A stretch of 64,000 nucleotides of DNA from Haloarcula hispanica ATCC 33960. GTDB lineage: Archaea > Halobacteriota > Halobacteria > Halobacteriales > Haloarculaceae. Location of the stretch: NCBI RefSeq assembly GCF_000223905.1, contig NC_015943.1, forward strand, positions 310,001 through 374,000, in the 5' to 3' direction. Position 1 is the first letter of the stretch. Each line of letters begins with the position of its first letter. Under the pieces are notes generated by a model. It was not told the origin of the DNA and made no database searches. It saw only the letters and a program-made list of their open reading frames with translations. The position numbers and the translations under genes were made by a program. Positions 42,133 through 50,239 of the stretch are shown in pieces.

Positions 42133-43569
42133 CTACCGGCGCTGGCTGGCGACCTGTGCTTTGAAGCCGTATCTGATGACGCCCTCCTGCGTGTAGATGC
42201 GCCGCGTCGTCAGCACGACGGAGGTGCCTATCGTGACCTCGTCGGTTGTATCGAGCACCTGTGCGGGGACGCTCACAGTCTGCTCGCCAGATGGATCATC
42301 AAGCGCGACGATAGCGCTATCGAACTCGCCGCTGCTGGACTGCTGGGCGACGAACTCCGGTGGCGCACCCCCCTGTTCGATAGTCGTTACTGCCTCGACT
42401 GTCCCGGTCCCGGGCAGTTCGACAGTCTCGAAATCACCGGTGCGCTCGTGACAGTCGTTGCAGGCCCCGGTGGGCGGGAAATTCAGTGTACCGCACGCAG
42501 AGCACCGGCCGGCGACGAGCCGGTGGCGTTGCGGAAGCGTCCGCTGCCAGGACGGGACGCTAACGTAGGCGCCGCCACCCTCGGGTTCGTCGCGCGTAAT
42601 CTCGCCTCGCCGCCTGAGGTACTCGGCGTAGGACAGGGAGACGGCACCGTCCAGTGCAGTGTTGACCGGAACAGGACCAGTGGCGACGAACAGCGTCGCA
42701 CTCGCACCGCTTCCGTACGCTGCGATCAGCACGCGTTCGGCGTCGTCTGCAAACGCTGTCGCCGCTCCGAGAAACGCACTGGCAGCGCCGGTGTCCCCGA
42801 GCGTACTGACTGTGTCCGCGGCGGCAATAGTCTCTGCGTCAACCCCGAGCGCACCTGTTGCCCGATACGGGAGTTTCCCGTCCGGGGACTGGACCGCTGC
42901 CGCATCGACTGTATCCATCGACACGTCCAGTCTGTCGGCCGCACTGCCGAGCGTGGTCGTGAACGCCTCGCGGTCGTACTGCGTCACACCCAGGCCGGTC
43001 GTCCGGTCGTCCCCACCCGTTCTGAAGCGCGTTCCGGGGTAGGCCTCCGTGTGTGACGCCCGGTCAACGACGGTTCCGGGACCGTCCTCGTCGACAACGA
43101 GCGCGACACTCCCGGCACCGGCGGCGTGCTCGACGCCGCTGTCGGGGTCACCTCGGGGACAGTCACTGATGACGACGAGGCCGACACCGTCCCCGAACGG
43201 CCCGCCGTCCATGGTTGCGTCCAGTGCCTGCGCACCGACGTGCGTGGAGCCGGTCATGGTCTGGGTCTTTGCGCTGTCGGGGACGTTGAGAATACTGCAG
43301 AGTCGCGCCGCAAGGTCCTCTTCCGCCATCGGTGGTGTCGTTGTCGCGAAGGCCAAGTGCGCGACATCCGTCCCGGACGCGTCGGCCGCAGTGAGCACAC
43401 GGCGTGCGGCTTCGACACCCATCGTGACCGCGTCCTCGTCGGCGTCGGGAACCGCTTTCTCGTCGACCCCCGCTGCATCGAACCGACCCCAGGCGGCTTC
43501 GAACTCCGCGGCGTCGATCCGCAGGCGAGGTGCGTACGCGCCGATAGCCGCGAGCCCTGACGCAGTCAT
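42133..43569 (-). CDS. HMG-CoA-synthase-like domain fused to a DUF35 zinc-ribbon/OB domain, catalytic residues lost
   Basis: 478 residues. Residues 1 to about 330 have the thiolase-superfamily fold of archaeal HMG-CoA synthase; about 340-478 are a DUF35 unit with a four-Cys ribbon (CSACGTLNFPPTGACNDCHE) and an OB fold. Where archaeal HMG-CoA synthase has its nucleophilic Cys, this protein reads MTGSTHVGAQ with no Cys, and the conserved His-Gln-Pro-Asn block reads QSPDGKLP without His. It is therefore probably not an active synthase. It overlaps the intact thiolase gene by four bases, and archaeal thiolase, HMG-CoA synthase and DUF35 proteins are known to form one complex, so a scaffold or acyl-channeling role is likely. 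Confidence 0.8.
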   Translation of the reverse strand: MTASGLAAIGAYAPRLRIDAAEFEAAWGRFDAAGVDEKAVPDADEDAVTMGVEAARRVLTAADASGTDVAHLAFATTTPPMAEEDLAARLCSILNVPDSAKTQTMTGSTHVGAQALDATMDGGPFGDGVGLVVISDCPRGDPDSGVEHAAGAGSVALVVDEDGPGTVVDRASHTEAYPGTRFRTGGDDRTTGLGVTQYDREAFTTTLGSAADRLDVSMDTVDAAAVQSPDGKLPYRATGALGVDAETIAAADTVSTLGDTGAASAFLGAATAFADDAERVLIAAYGSGASATLFVATGPVPVNTALDGAVSLSYAEYLRRRGEITRDEPEGGGAYVSVPSWQRTLPQRHRLVAGRCSACGTLNFPPTGACNDCHERTGDFETVELPGTGTVEAVTTIEQGGAPPEFVAQQSSSGEFDSAIVALDDPSGEQTVSVPAQVLDTTDEVTIGTSVVLTTRRIYTQEGVIRYGFKAQVASQRR

Positions 43570-44738
43570 CGTGCAGCCTCCCGTTCGAGGATATGGACAA
43601 TTGCGCTGCCGCCGCTCCCACCCACGTTGTGAGTGAGCCCGTACTTCGGGGCCGCTAGCTGCCGGTCCGCGGCGCTGCCGGTGAGCTGTTTGAACGCTTC
43701 GACAAGCTGTCCGGCCCCGGTTGCGCCGATAGGGTGGCCCTTCGATTTCAGCCCGCCGGAGAGATTGACCGGCATGGCTCCGTCAGCTTCGGTCGCTCCC
43801 TGTTCAAGCAACTGCGGTGCCTCGCCGCGGTCACAGAACCCGAGGTCCTCGTAGGCAAGCAGTTCGGCGATCGTGAAGCAGTCGTGGACCTCGGCAAAGT
43901 CGAGGTCGTCGGGGCCGACTCCGGCGCGGTCGTAGGCTGTGTCCGCAGCCGCTTCTGATGCAGAAATCGCGGTGTAGCTGTCTCGCTGGAAGAGCCCGAC
44001 CCGGTCGCTGGCCGCGCCGACTCCGGCGACCCGAACCGGGGCATCAGTGTACTGCTCAACGACGTCTTCACTGGCGACGAGAGCGACGGCTGCGCCGTCG
44101 GAGGTCGGACAGCAGTGATAGAGGTTCAACGGGTCCGCGACGACCGGGGCGTCGACGGCGTCTTCGAGGGAACACTCGAAGCCCAGATGGGCCTTCGGGT
44201 TCTTTGCGCCGTTCCGATGGTTCTTGACCGCCACCATCGAGAGGTGCTCCTCGCTAGCCCCGTACTCCTGCAGATACGCGCTTGCCATCTGTGCATAGAC
44301 GCCGGAGAACGTCGTCCCGGTCAGCCGTTCCCACTCTGTTTCGCCGGAGACGCCGAGCCAGTACTTCGTCACGTCGCTGCTCATGTCTGTCATGACTTCG
44401 ACGCCGCCAGCCAGCGCCACGTCGGCCATCCCGCTTTTGACTGCCTGCACCGCCTGACGGACGGCGTAGCCCGACGCAGCACAGGCGTTTTCGACGCGCA
44501 CGCTGGGGATTCCGTGCAGCCCGGCGTGTTCGGTTGCTGCCGGTCCCGAGAGACCGAGTTGTCGACCGCCCACGCCGAGTGAGCCGACGACCGCTTCGTC
44601 TATTGCATCCGTGTCGATACCGTGGTCGACACTGTCGATGGCTTCGCTGACTGCGTGGTCGAACAGTGATCTGTAGCTCTCTTCGGGCATCGAGCCAAAC
44701 GGCGTTTGCCCTGCGCCGATGAGATACGCGTCCCGCAT
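43566..44738 (-). CDS. Thiolase, archaeal acetyl-CoA acetyltransferase / SCP-x type
   Basis: 390 residues. The nucleophile Cys lies in VENACAASGYAV, and the His residues in AEVHDCFTIAE and GGLKSKGHPIGATG, as in archaeal acetyl-CoA acetyltransferases that lack the second Cys of bacterial thiolases. It shares an operon with the HMG-CoA-synthase-like/DUF35 fusion (four-base overlap), the pairing seen in archaeal thiolase/DUF35 complexes. It could make or cleave a branched or aryl 3-ketoacyl-CoA. A second, classical thiolase is encoded at 40981-42123. Confidence 0.87.
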   Translation of the reverse strand: MRDAYLIGAGQTPFGSMPEESYRSLFDHAVSEAIDSVDHGIDTDAIDEAVVGSLGVGGRQLGLSGPAATEHAGLHGIPSVRVENACAASGYAVRQAVQAVKSGMADVALAGGVEVMTDMSSDVTKYWLGVSGETEWERLTGTTFSGVYAQMASAYLQEYGASEEHLSMVAVKNHRNGAKNPKAHLGFECSLEDAVDAPVVADPLNLYHCCPTSDGAAVALVASEDVVEQYTDAPVRVAGVGAASDRVGLFQRDSYTAISASEAAADTAYDRAGVGPDDLDFAEVHDCFTIAELLAYEDLGFCDRGEAPQLLEQGATEADGAMPVNLSGGLKSKGHPIGATGAGQLVEAFKQLTGSAADRQLAAPKYGLTHNVGGSGGSAIVHILEREAAR

Positions 44739-44835
44739 ACATGGAACTCTGAGGGTACTGAAAAATAGCTTTGCATCACTTGCCGACAGTCACACAGCAA
44801 GCACGACCGGCACTCGGAGTGGTCAATCCCAAACC

Positions 44836-44843
44836 ATTTTATC
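44836..44843 (+). promoter_or_regulatory. TATA box of paaK (TTTTATCA)
   Basis: Centred about 30 bases before the ATG at 44870, consistent with a short leader and deciding for 44870 over an upstream frame extension of 33 codons that overlaps this box. Confidence 0.5.
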
Positions 44844-44869
44844 ACTATCATTCCACTCTATCATTGACG

Positions 44870-46159
44870 ATGGTGTACAAGCAACTGGAGGCGGCTGACC
44901 GTACAGAGCTGCGTGCGTTGCAAACCGACCGATTACAGGGGGTTGTTACGCACGCCTACGAGAACGTCCCGTTTTATCGGGAGAAGCTCGACGAAGCGGG
45001 CGTCTCGCCCGAAGACATCCAGAGTATCGACGACATCACGAAACTGCCGATGACGACGAAAGAGGATTTCCGCGACGAGTACCCCGATGGCCTGTTCGCC
45101 GTCGACGATGCGGACGTCGCCCGGATCCACGCGTCGTCCGGGACGACCGGGAAGCCGAAAATCGTCTCGTACACGGATGACGACCTCGACAGCTGGAGCG
45201 AAGTCGTTGCCCGTTCGCTGGCTGCGAGTGGGACCGAACCGGGCGACACCGTCCAGAACGCCTACGGATACGGGCTATTCACCGGCGGATTGGGGCTTCA
45301 CGACGGAGCCGAGGAGCTGGGGGCCACAATTATCCCTATCGGGAGCGGCCAGACCCAGCGACAGGTCGAGTTGATGACCGACCTGGAGAGCGATGTGTTC
45401 ACATGCACCCCGTCGTATGCGCTGTACCTCGCCGAAACGGCCGAGGAAATGGGCCACGACCCCAGCGACCTGCCGATCTCGACGATTATCTTCGGAGCGG
45501 AACCGTGTACCGATCCGATGCGGGCAGAAATCGAAGAGCGGCTGGGCGTCGACGGCATCGATGTTTACGGGCTCTCGGAGATCATCGGTCCCGGCGTCTC
45601 GTGTGAGTGCCACGAAGCGCAGGACGGACTCCACATCTGGGAGGACCACTTCTACCCGGAAGTCATCGACCCACAGACGAAAGAACCAGTCGAGGAAGGC
45701 GAGGAGGGTGAACTCGTTCTCACAACACTCACCAAAGAAGCGTTACCGGTCTTCCGATACCGGACCGGGGATTTGACGACGCTGAACTACGACGAGTGTG
45801 CGTGTGGACGGACGATGGTTCGGATGGACAACGTCACCGGTCGGACTGACGACCTCCTCATCGTCCGTGGCGTGAACCTCTATCCCAGTGAAATCGAGCA
45901 CGCTGTGCTTGACATCGACGGCGTCGCTCCGCACTACCGCATCGACCTCTACGAGGAGAACAACCTCGACGTCCTGGAACTCACCATCGAACGGACTGCG
46001 GAGCAAGGGCCGGGCGACAAAGCGCTGGAAGACGAAATCATCGAGCGACTGGAGAACGTGCTCGCGTTCACCCCGGACGAACTCGAACTCGTTGCGCCCG
46101 GGAGCATCGACCGAACGCAGGTCGGCAAAGTAAAACGCGTCTACGACCACCGTGACTGA
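44870..46159 (+). CDS. paaK: Phenylacetate-CoA ligase
   Basis: 429 residues of the PaaK branch of adenylate-forming enzymes: NVPFYREKLDEAGV near the start, the P-loop ASSGTTGKPKIVSYT at about 90-104, YGYGLFTGGLG, the IDVYGLSEIIGPGVS block, and VRGVNLYPSEIEHAVL with the catalytic C-terminal Lys in RTQVGKVKRV. It activates phenylacetate with ATP and CoA to phenylacetyl-CoA, the entry step. It faces the paaI gene, which ends 4 bases after its stop. Confidence 0.92.
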   Translation: MVYKQLEAADRTELRALQTDRLQGVVTHAYENVPFYREKLDEAGVSPEDIQSIDDITKLPMTTKEDFRDEYPDGLFAVDDADVARIHASSGTTGKPKIVSYTDDDLDSWSEVVARSLAASGTEPGDTVQNAYGYGLFTGGLGLHDGAEELGATIIPIGSGQTQRQVELMTDLESDVFTCTPSYALYLAETAEEMGHDPSDLPISTIIFGAEPCTDPMRAEIEERLGVDGIDVYGLSEIIGPGVSCECHEAQDGLHIWEDHFYPEVIDPQTKEPVEEGEEGELVLTTLTKEALPVFRYRTGDLTTLNYDECACGRTMVRMDNVTGRTDDLLIVRGVNLYPSEIEHAVLDIDGVAPHYRIDLYEENNLDVLELTIERTAEQGPGDKALEDEIIERLENVLAFTPDELELVAPGSIDRTQVGKVKRVYDHRD

Positions 46160-46162
46160 CTG

Positions 46163-46558
46163 TCAGGGCCGGTAGACTCGTCCGCGAAACGTCGCGATGC
46201 GCTCGCCATCCTGTGCAGTCACCGTTACCTCGTACTCTGCGGTGCTGTCCGCGAGATGCGTCTCCTCGGCGACCGCAGACAGCGTCTCACCGGTTTCGAC
46301 GGCGTCTAAATACGAGATGTTCGTCTCCAGTGCGACCGCCGCCTCGCCGTGCGAGTTCGACGCCGCGGCGAAGGCTGCATCGGCGAGCGAGTAGACCGCA
46401 CCGCCATGGGGCGTCCCATGAAAGTTCAGCAGGTCCTCGGTAATCGTCAGTTCAGTCTGGGCGTACCCCGAGTCGAGTTCGACGACGTCAATGCCGAGGG
46501 TTTCGCAGTACGCGTCGGATTCGATGCGCTCTCTGACTTCGTCGGCGACGCCGGACAT
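46163..46558 (-). CDS. paaI: Phenylacetyl-CoA-pathway thioesterase PaaI
   Basis: 131 residues of the hotdog fold with LLNFHGTPHGGAVYSLADAAFAAASNSHG, the PaaI signature in which the Asp of SLADAAF serves as the base. It rescues CoA from dead-end hydroxyphenylacetyl-CoA or ring-epoxide products. It diverges from the MaoC gene; the promoters share a 98-base space that contains the inverted repeat at 46602-46617. Confidence 0.9.
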   Translation of the reverse strand: MSGVADEVRERIESDAYCETLGIDVVELDSGYAQTELTITEDLLNFHGTPHGGAVYSLADAAFAAASNSHGEAAVALETNISYLDAVETGETLSAVAEETHLADSTAEYEVTVTAQDGERIATFRGRVYRP

Positions 46559-46601
46559 ACGGCCTGTGGTTCTATCAGGAATAATAAATATATACCGGTC
46601 G

Positions 46602-46617
46602 CCGCTGCTGTCAGCGG
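46602..46617. promoter_or_regulatory. Inverted repeat CCGCTG-CTGT-CAGCGG between paaI and the MaoC gene
   Basis: Six-base arms pair exactly around four bases. It lies between the TATA-like ATAAATATATA of paaI (about 46583-46595) and the TATA of the MaoC gene (46624-46632), just where a repressor would block both promoters. Confidence 0.4.
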
Positions 46618-46623
46618 AGCGTA

Positions 46624-46632
46624 AAAATATAA
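46624..46632 (+). promoter_or_regulatory. TATA box of the MaoC gene (AAAATATAA)
   Basis: Centred about 28 bases before the ATG at 46657. This spacing favours 46657 as a leaderless start over the ATG at 46633, which overlaps the box. Confidence 0.55.
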
Positions 46633-46656
46633 ATGTCTGCTATCAGATGGGGAACT

Positions 46657-47115
46657 ATGGCGTACAGCTACGAGCCACACCACTTCGAGGACTTCGAAGA
46701 GGGACAGGAGTTTATCAGTGTCGGCCGGACGGTCACCGAGTCCGATTTCGTCATGCACTCTGCGCTGTCGGGCGACTGGACGGAACTGCATACGAACAAG
46801 GAGTACGCGGAAGAACAGGAGTTCGGTGAGCGGATCGCACACGGGCCGATGACGTTCGTTCAGGCAACCGGCTTCGTCTACCGGACCGGTATCGTCGAGC
46901 GGACCGCGTTCGCGTTCCTCGGGATGAACTACATGGACCTCCCGAACCCGGTCCACATCGGCGACACACTCCAGTTGGAAATCGTCGTTGACAACACCAA
47001 GGAGGTCGGGCGCGACGACGCCGGGTTAGTCGTCCTCGACACTGAAATGGAAAACCAGGACGGAACCGTCGTCTTCAAGGGCGACATGAAGTTCCTGATC
47101 AAGAAACGCGAGTGA
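46657..47115 (+). CDS. MaoC-family hydratase (oxepin-CoA hydrolase domain of a split PaaZ?)
   Basis: 152 residues with the hotdog hydratase motif GDWTELHTNKEYAEEQEFGERIAHGPM, in which Asp and His are the catalytic pair of R-specific enoyl-CoA hydratases. Bacterial PaaZ fuses an aldehyde dehydrogenase to such a MaoC domain that opens the oxepin-CoA ring. Here a stand-alone MaoC gene and an aldehyde dehydrogenase gene (47263-48714) are neighbours on the same strand inside a phenylacetate cluster, so together they may replace PaaZ. A second MaoC gene lies at 55993-56457. Confidence 0.85.
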   Translation: MAYSYEPHHFEDFEEGQEFISVGRTVTESDFVMHSALSGDWTELHTNKEYAEEQEFGERIAHGPMTFVQATGFVYRTGIVERTAFAFLGMNYMDLPNPVHIGDTLQLEIVVDNTKEVGRDDAGLVVLDTEMENQDGTVVFKGDMKFLIKKRE

Positions 47116-47262
47116 GTCAACTGACGCGTCTGAAAGCGATGCATCGGTAGCGGGTAGTGCCTCGATTGTGCGACTTGGAGATCGAGGATCGCGCTCTCGC
47201 CACCCAGACATTAATGATCAATAATAACAACTAAGACGCCGCGCACTCCCTCTGTTATTGCA

Positions 47263-48714
47263 ATGGAGTACACCGGCCCGACAGACCTGTATATCGGCGG
47301 CGAATGGCGAGAAGCGACCAACGGCGGCAGCATCGAGACGGAGGACCCGGCAACTGAACAGCCCTACGCGTCGGTACAGAAGGCCGAGGCGACTGATATC
47401 GACGATGCGGTACAGGCGGCACAGGCGGCCGTCGAAGGCGGCTCCGAGTGGGCGACGATGGACCCGGGAACGCGCCGGGCGAAACTCCACGCGATGGCCG
47501 ACGCCATCGAGGAGATGAAAGACGAACTGTCCATGGTTGAATCCCACGACAACGGGAAAACGCCGTTCGAAGCGGGGCTAGAAATCGACATGGTCACCGA
47601 TACGTTCCGCCATTACGCCGGCTGGACGGACAAGATCCGCGGTGACGAGATTCCTGTCGAGAGCGGTCGGCTCAACTACACCACCCGTGAGCCGGTCGGT
47701 GTGACTGCACACATCGCGCCGTGGAACTATCCCTTCCAGCTCGCCGGCCGCGGCCTGGCACCGGCGCTGGCGGCGGGGAACAGCGTTATCCTCAAGCCGT
47801 CCGCTATGACGCCGCTGTCGGCGCTGTACTACGCGAAAGCCGCCGAAGAAGCGGGCCTTCCGGATGGTGTCGTCAACGTTGTTCCCGGGAAGGGGTCCGA
47901 GGCCGGCGACGCACTCACCGGACACGAGGGCGTCGATCACGTCACCTTCACCGGGAGTACAGGTGTCGGAAAGACGGTCCAGCGCAGTGCTGCCAACGCG
48001 GTCGCCGACGTGACGCTCGAACTCGGCGGGAAGGGGCCGGCAGTCGTGTTCCCCGACGCTGACCTCGATGCCGCCGCCCGCGGCATCCAGTACGGGATTT
48101 TCATGAACGCCGGGCAGATGTGCTGGGCGAACTCGCGTATCGTCGTCCACGAGGACGTCTACGACGAGATGGTCTCCCGGATGGCAGAGATCGCAGAGAA
48201 CATCCCACTCGGCGGTGGCATCGACGACGATGGGCAGATGGGACCAGTCGTCAGCGCGGGCCAGCAACAGGAGATACTCGACTACATCGAGACCGGCAAG
48301 GAGGAGGGTGCGACTGTTGTGGCTGGTGGTGGCGTTCCTGCGGACAGAGACACCGGTCACTTCGTCGAGCCGACCGTCTTTGCCGACGTGGACAACGGGA
48401 TGACGATTGCACAGGAGGAGATCTTCGGTCCCGTGCTCACCGCAATCGAAGTGAGCGACGAGGAAGAAGCGAGTGCGGTCGCAAACGATTCACCGTTTGG
48501 CCTCACCGCCTGCGTCTGGACGAACGACCTGACTCGCGCACACACCGTCACAGACAGCCTGGACTACGGGATGGTGATGGTCAACGAGACGCCCAACACC
48601 TGGCCACAGACACCCTTTGGCGGCACGAAACAGAGCGGCCACGGCCGCGCACAGGGCGAGCAGGCTATCGAGGCCTACACCGAGGTGAAAAACGTCCACA
48701 TCAACCTCGGCTGA
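47263..48714 (+). CDS. Aldehyde dehydrogenase (probable PaaZ-type ring-cleavage aldehyde oxidation)
   Basis: 483 residues of the aldehyde dehydrogenase superfamily: NAD site in APWNYPFQLAGRG, base Glu in VTLELGGKGPAVVF, nucleophile Cys in MNAGQMCWANSR. By sequence the layout resembles betaine-aldehyde dehydrogenases. Its place after the MaoC gene in the paa cluster suggests oxidation of the 3-oxo-5,6-dehydrosuberyl-CoA semialdehyde produced by ring opening. The ATG at 47263 follows an A+T-rich stretch that can serve as promoter. An independent role in another aldehyde pathway is possible. Confidence 0.87.
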   Translation: MEYTGPTDLYIGGEWREATNGGSIETEDPATEQPYASVQKAEATDIDDAVQAAQAAVEGGSEWATMDPGTRRAKLHAMADAIEEMKDELSMVESHDNGKTPFEAGLEIDMVTDTFRHYAGWTDKIRGDEIPVESGRLNYTTREPVGVTAHIAPWNYPFQLAGRGLAPALAAGNSVILKPSAMTPLSALYYAKAAEEAGLPDGVVNVVPGKGSEAGDALTGHEGVDHVTFTGSTGVGKTVQRSAANAVADVTLELGGKGPAVVFPDADLDAAARGIQYGIFMNAGQMCWANSRIVVHEDVYDEMVSRMAEIAENIPLGGGIDDDGQMGPVVSAGQQQEILDYIETGKEEGATVVAGGGVPADRDTGHFVEPTVFADVDNGMTIAQEEIFGPVLTAIEVSDEEEASAVANDSPFGLTACVWTNDLTRAHTVTDSLDYGMVMVNETPNTWPQTPFGGTKQSGHGRAQGEQAIEAYTEVKNVHINLG

Positions 48715-48814
48715 AACTTCCCCCGACGAGTCGTGCCCAGGCAGCCAGCAACAGTTCCACCGCTCTGCCTCACGCTGTGAAACTCCGAAGGCAGAACTAG
48801 CGAGTAATAACTGC

Positions 48815-48982
48815 TTACTCGAACTTTTTGAACTGCTGCAGGCACTCGTTGCAGTAATGAATCGACTGGCACCGCGACGGCCCGCGTGGGTGTTTCCGCT
48901 CGGTGTCGGTCGAGCCACAGTACGGGCACTCAGCGCCCGTCTGTTCGCCGCTGGTCGTGACACTGGGGTCGGGTTCACTCAT
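48815..48982 (-). CDS. Zinc-ribbon mini-protein, C-terminal part of PaaD as a separate gene
   Basis: 55 residues with the pattern CPYCGST ... HYCNEC, a four-Cys zinc ribbon (residues about 19-46), ending LQQFKKFE. Bacterial PaaD carries a similar Cys-rich tail after its MIP18/DUF59 domain; here the DUF59 part is the adjacent gene at 48979-49413, with a four-base ATGA overlap between its stop and this start. The protein is easily missed because of its size. It probably delivers or stabilises metal or Fe-S for PaaABC assembly, alongside PaaD. Confidence 0.8.
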   Translation of the reverse strand: MSEPDPSVTTSGEQTGAECPYCGSTDTERKHPRGPSRCQSIHYCNECLQQFKKFE

Positions 48983-49413
48983 CCGTCGAAACTCATGCCG
49001 AAGTCCCGCAGCGCTTCTTTGCCCTGTTCTGTGACCAGATCAATCGACCAGTCCGGGGCCCAGACCAGTCGGACCGACGCGGTCTCGATTCCGTCGACAC
49101 TCTCGGCGGCCTCCTCGACCTCATCGAGGATGATCTCGCGCGCTGGACAGCCGCTGTAGGTGAGCGTCATGTCGACCGTGACAGCACCGTCGGACACGTC
49201 GAGCCCGTATATGAGGCCCAGGTCGACGATGCTGACCGGCATCTCCGGGTCCTCGACCTGATACAGGGCCGCCCACACGTCGCGTTCAATGCCGTCGGCG
49301 TCTTCGCCCGTGGCCGGCACGTCGTCCGCTGCGTGGTCTTTGGTCTCGTAGTCGGTGTACGAACACGCGGTAGCATCAGCGTCCGCGCGTGGCCGGTCGT
49401 AGTCGCTACTCAT
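48979..49413 (-). CDS. paaD: Phenylacetyl-CoA epoxidase assembly protein PaaD (MIP18/DUF59 domain)
   Basis: 144 residues. After a hydrophilic N-terminal 40 residues comes the DUF59 domain (VWAALYQVEDPEMPVSIVDLG) with the conserved Cys in TLTYSGCPAREIIL and VWAPDWSIDLV. PaaD helps mature the diiron/Fe-S parts of the epoxidase. The usual Cys-rich tail is missing and is instead the next gene, 48815-48982. The gene starts inside the end of paaC (8-base overlap). Confidence 0.9.
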   Translation of the reverse strand: MSSDYDRPRADADATACSYTDYETKDHAADDVPATGEDADGIERDVWAALYQVEDPEMPVSIVDLGLIYGLDVSDGAVTVDMTLTYSGCPAREIILDEVEEAAESVDGIETASVRLVWAPDWSIDLVTEQGKEALRDFGMSFDG

Positions 49414-50239
49414 CGTCGGCCGCCATTATCAGCGTCGCTTCGTCACGGCCCAGATTCCGGTAACTGGCCGTCATTTCGTCGTGTAGGTCGTGCCAGTGGT
49501 CGGTGTGTTCGTTGTCCCGGCCTGCCGGCGTTGCGGGGGCAGCATCGGTCGGCACGTCGAACCCCAGTTCGGTCAGGAACGATTCGACGCGGGTCTCCCA
49601 CTCGGTGCGCATCTCGTCGAGGGTCATCGTGCGGATGCCCAGCCGGTCGATGTCGGCCTCCACGTCGCCAACGGGTTCGAACAGCGTGAGGGCGTACGGG
49701 TAGAGCTCGTCGATAGCCGCCTGAACGCGTTCGCTGGCCTCCTCGTCCAGTGCCATCCGGTCCAGCCAGCTCTCGGCGTGTTCGAGGTGATAGCCTTCCT
49801 CGCCCTGGATGCGACTCGTTCTGTTCCGGATGATTTCGTACGACGAGTCCTCGAGCGCGGAGAGGCGGATGTCTTCAGCGACGTCGTAGAGGTACGCTCT
49901 GACGATAGCATCGGCCCAGTCACCTTCCGCAAACGGTAACTCGACGAGCGTACTGTGCTGGAAGTCGCTGGGGTCGCTCTCGTAGATGAGCGATTCCTCG
50001 GAGTAGCCGAGTTGCTGTACCGCATCGTACCACAGTCGGGCGTGGCCCAGCTCGTCCTGTGCGTTGTTCGAAATCGAGAGATCCGATTCCAGTGTCGGCG
50101 CACGCACCTGCCAGAACGTGTAGCGTTCGGCCTGAACCAGCTCGTCGTCGGCGAGTCGGAGTAGCTGTGCCTCGACTGCGCGCTGTTCGTCCTCGGACAG
50201 GTCGGCTGGACCGCCGAGGTCGGATTCCATTGTTGCCAT
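49406..50239 (-). CDS. paaC: Phenylacetyl-CoA 1,2-epoxidase structural subunit PaaC
   Basis: 277 residues, ferritin-like and mostly helical, with segments typical of PaaC (QLLRLADDELVQAERYTFWQ, AQDELGHARLWYDAVQ). It pairs with PaaA in the epoxidase core and lacks a full diiron site of its own. Its ATG overlaps the paaB stop by one base (TAATG), so translation is coupled. Confidence 0.92.
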   Translation of the reverse strand: MATMESDLGGPADLSEDEQRAVEAQLLRLADDELVQAERYTFWQVRAPTLESDLSISNNAQDELGHARLWYDAVQQLGYSEESLIYESDPSDFQHSTLVELPFAEGDWADAIVRAYLYDVAEDIRLSALEDSSYEIIRNRTSRIQGEEGYHLEHAESWLDRMALDEEASERVQAAIDELYPYALTLFEPVGDVEADIDRLGIRTMTLDEMRTEWETRVESFLTELGFDVPTDAAPATPAGRDNEHTDHWHDLHDEMTASYRNLGRDEATLIMAADDE

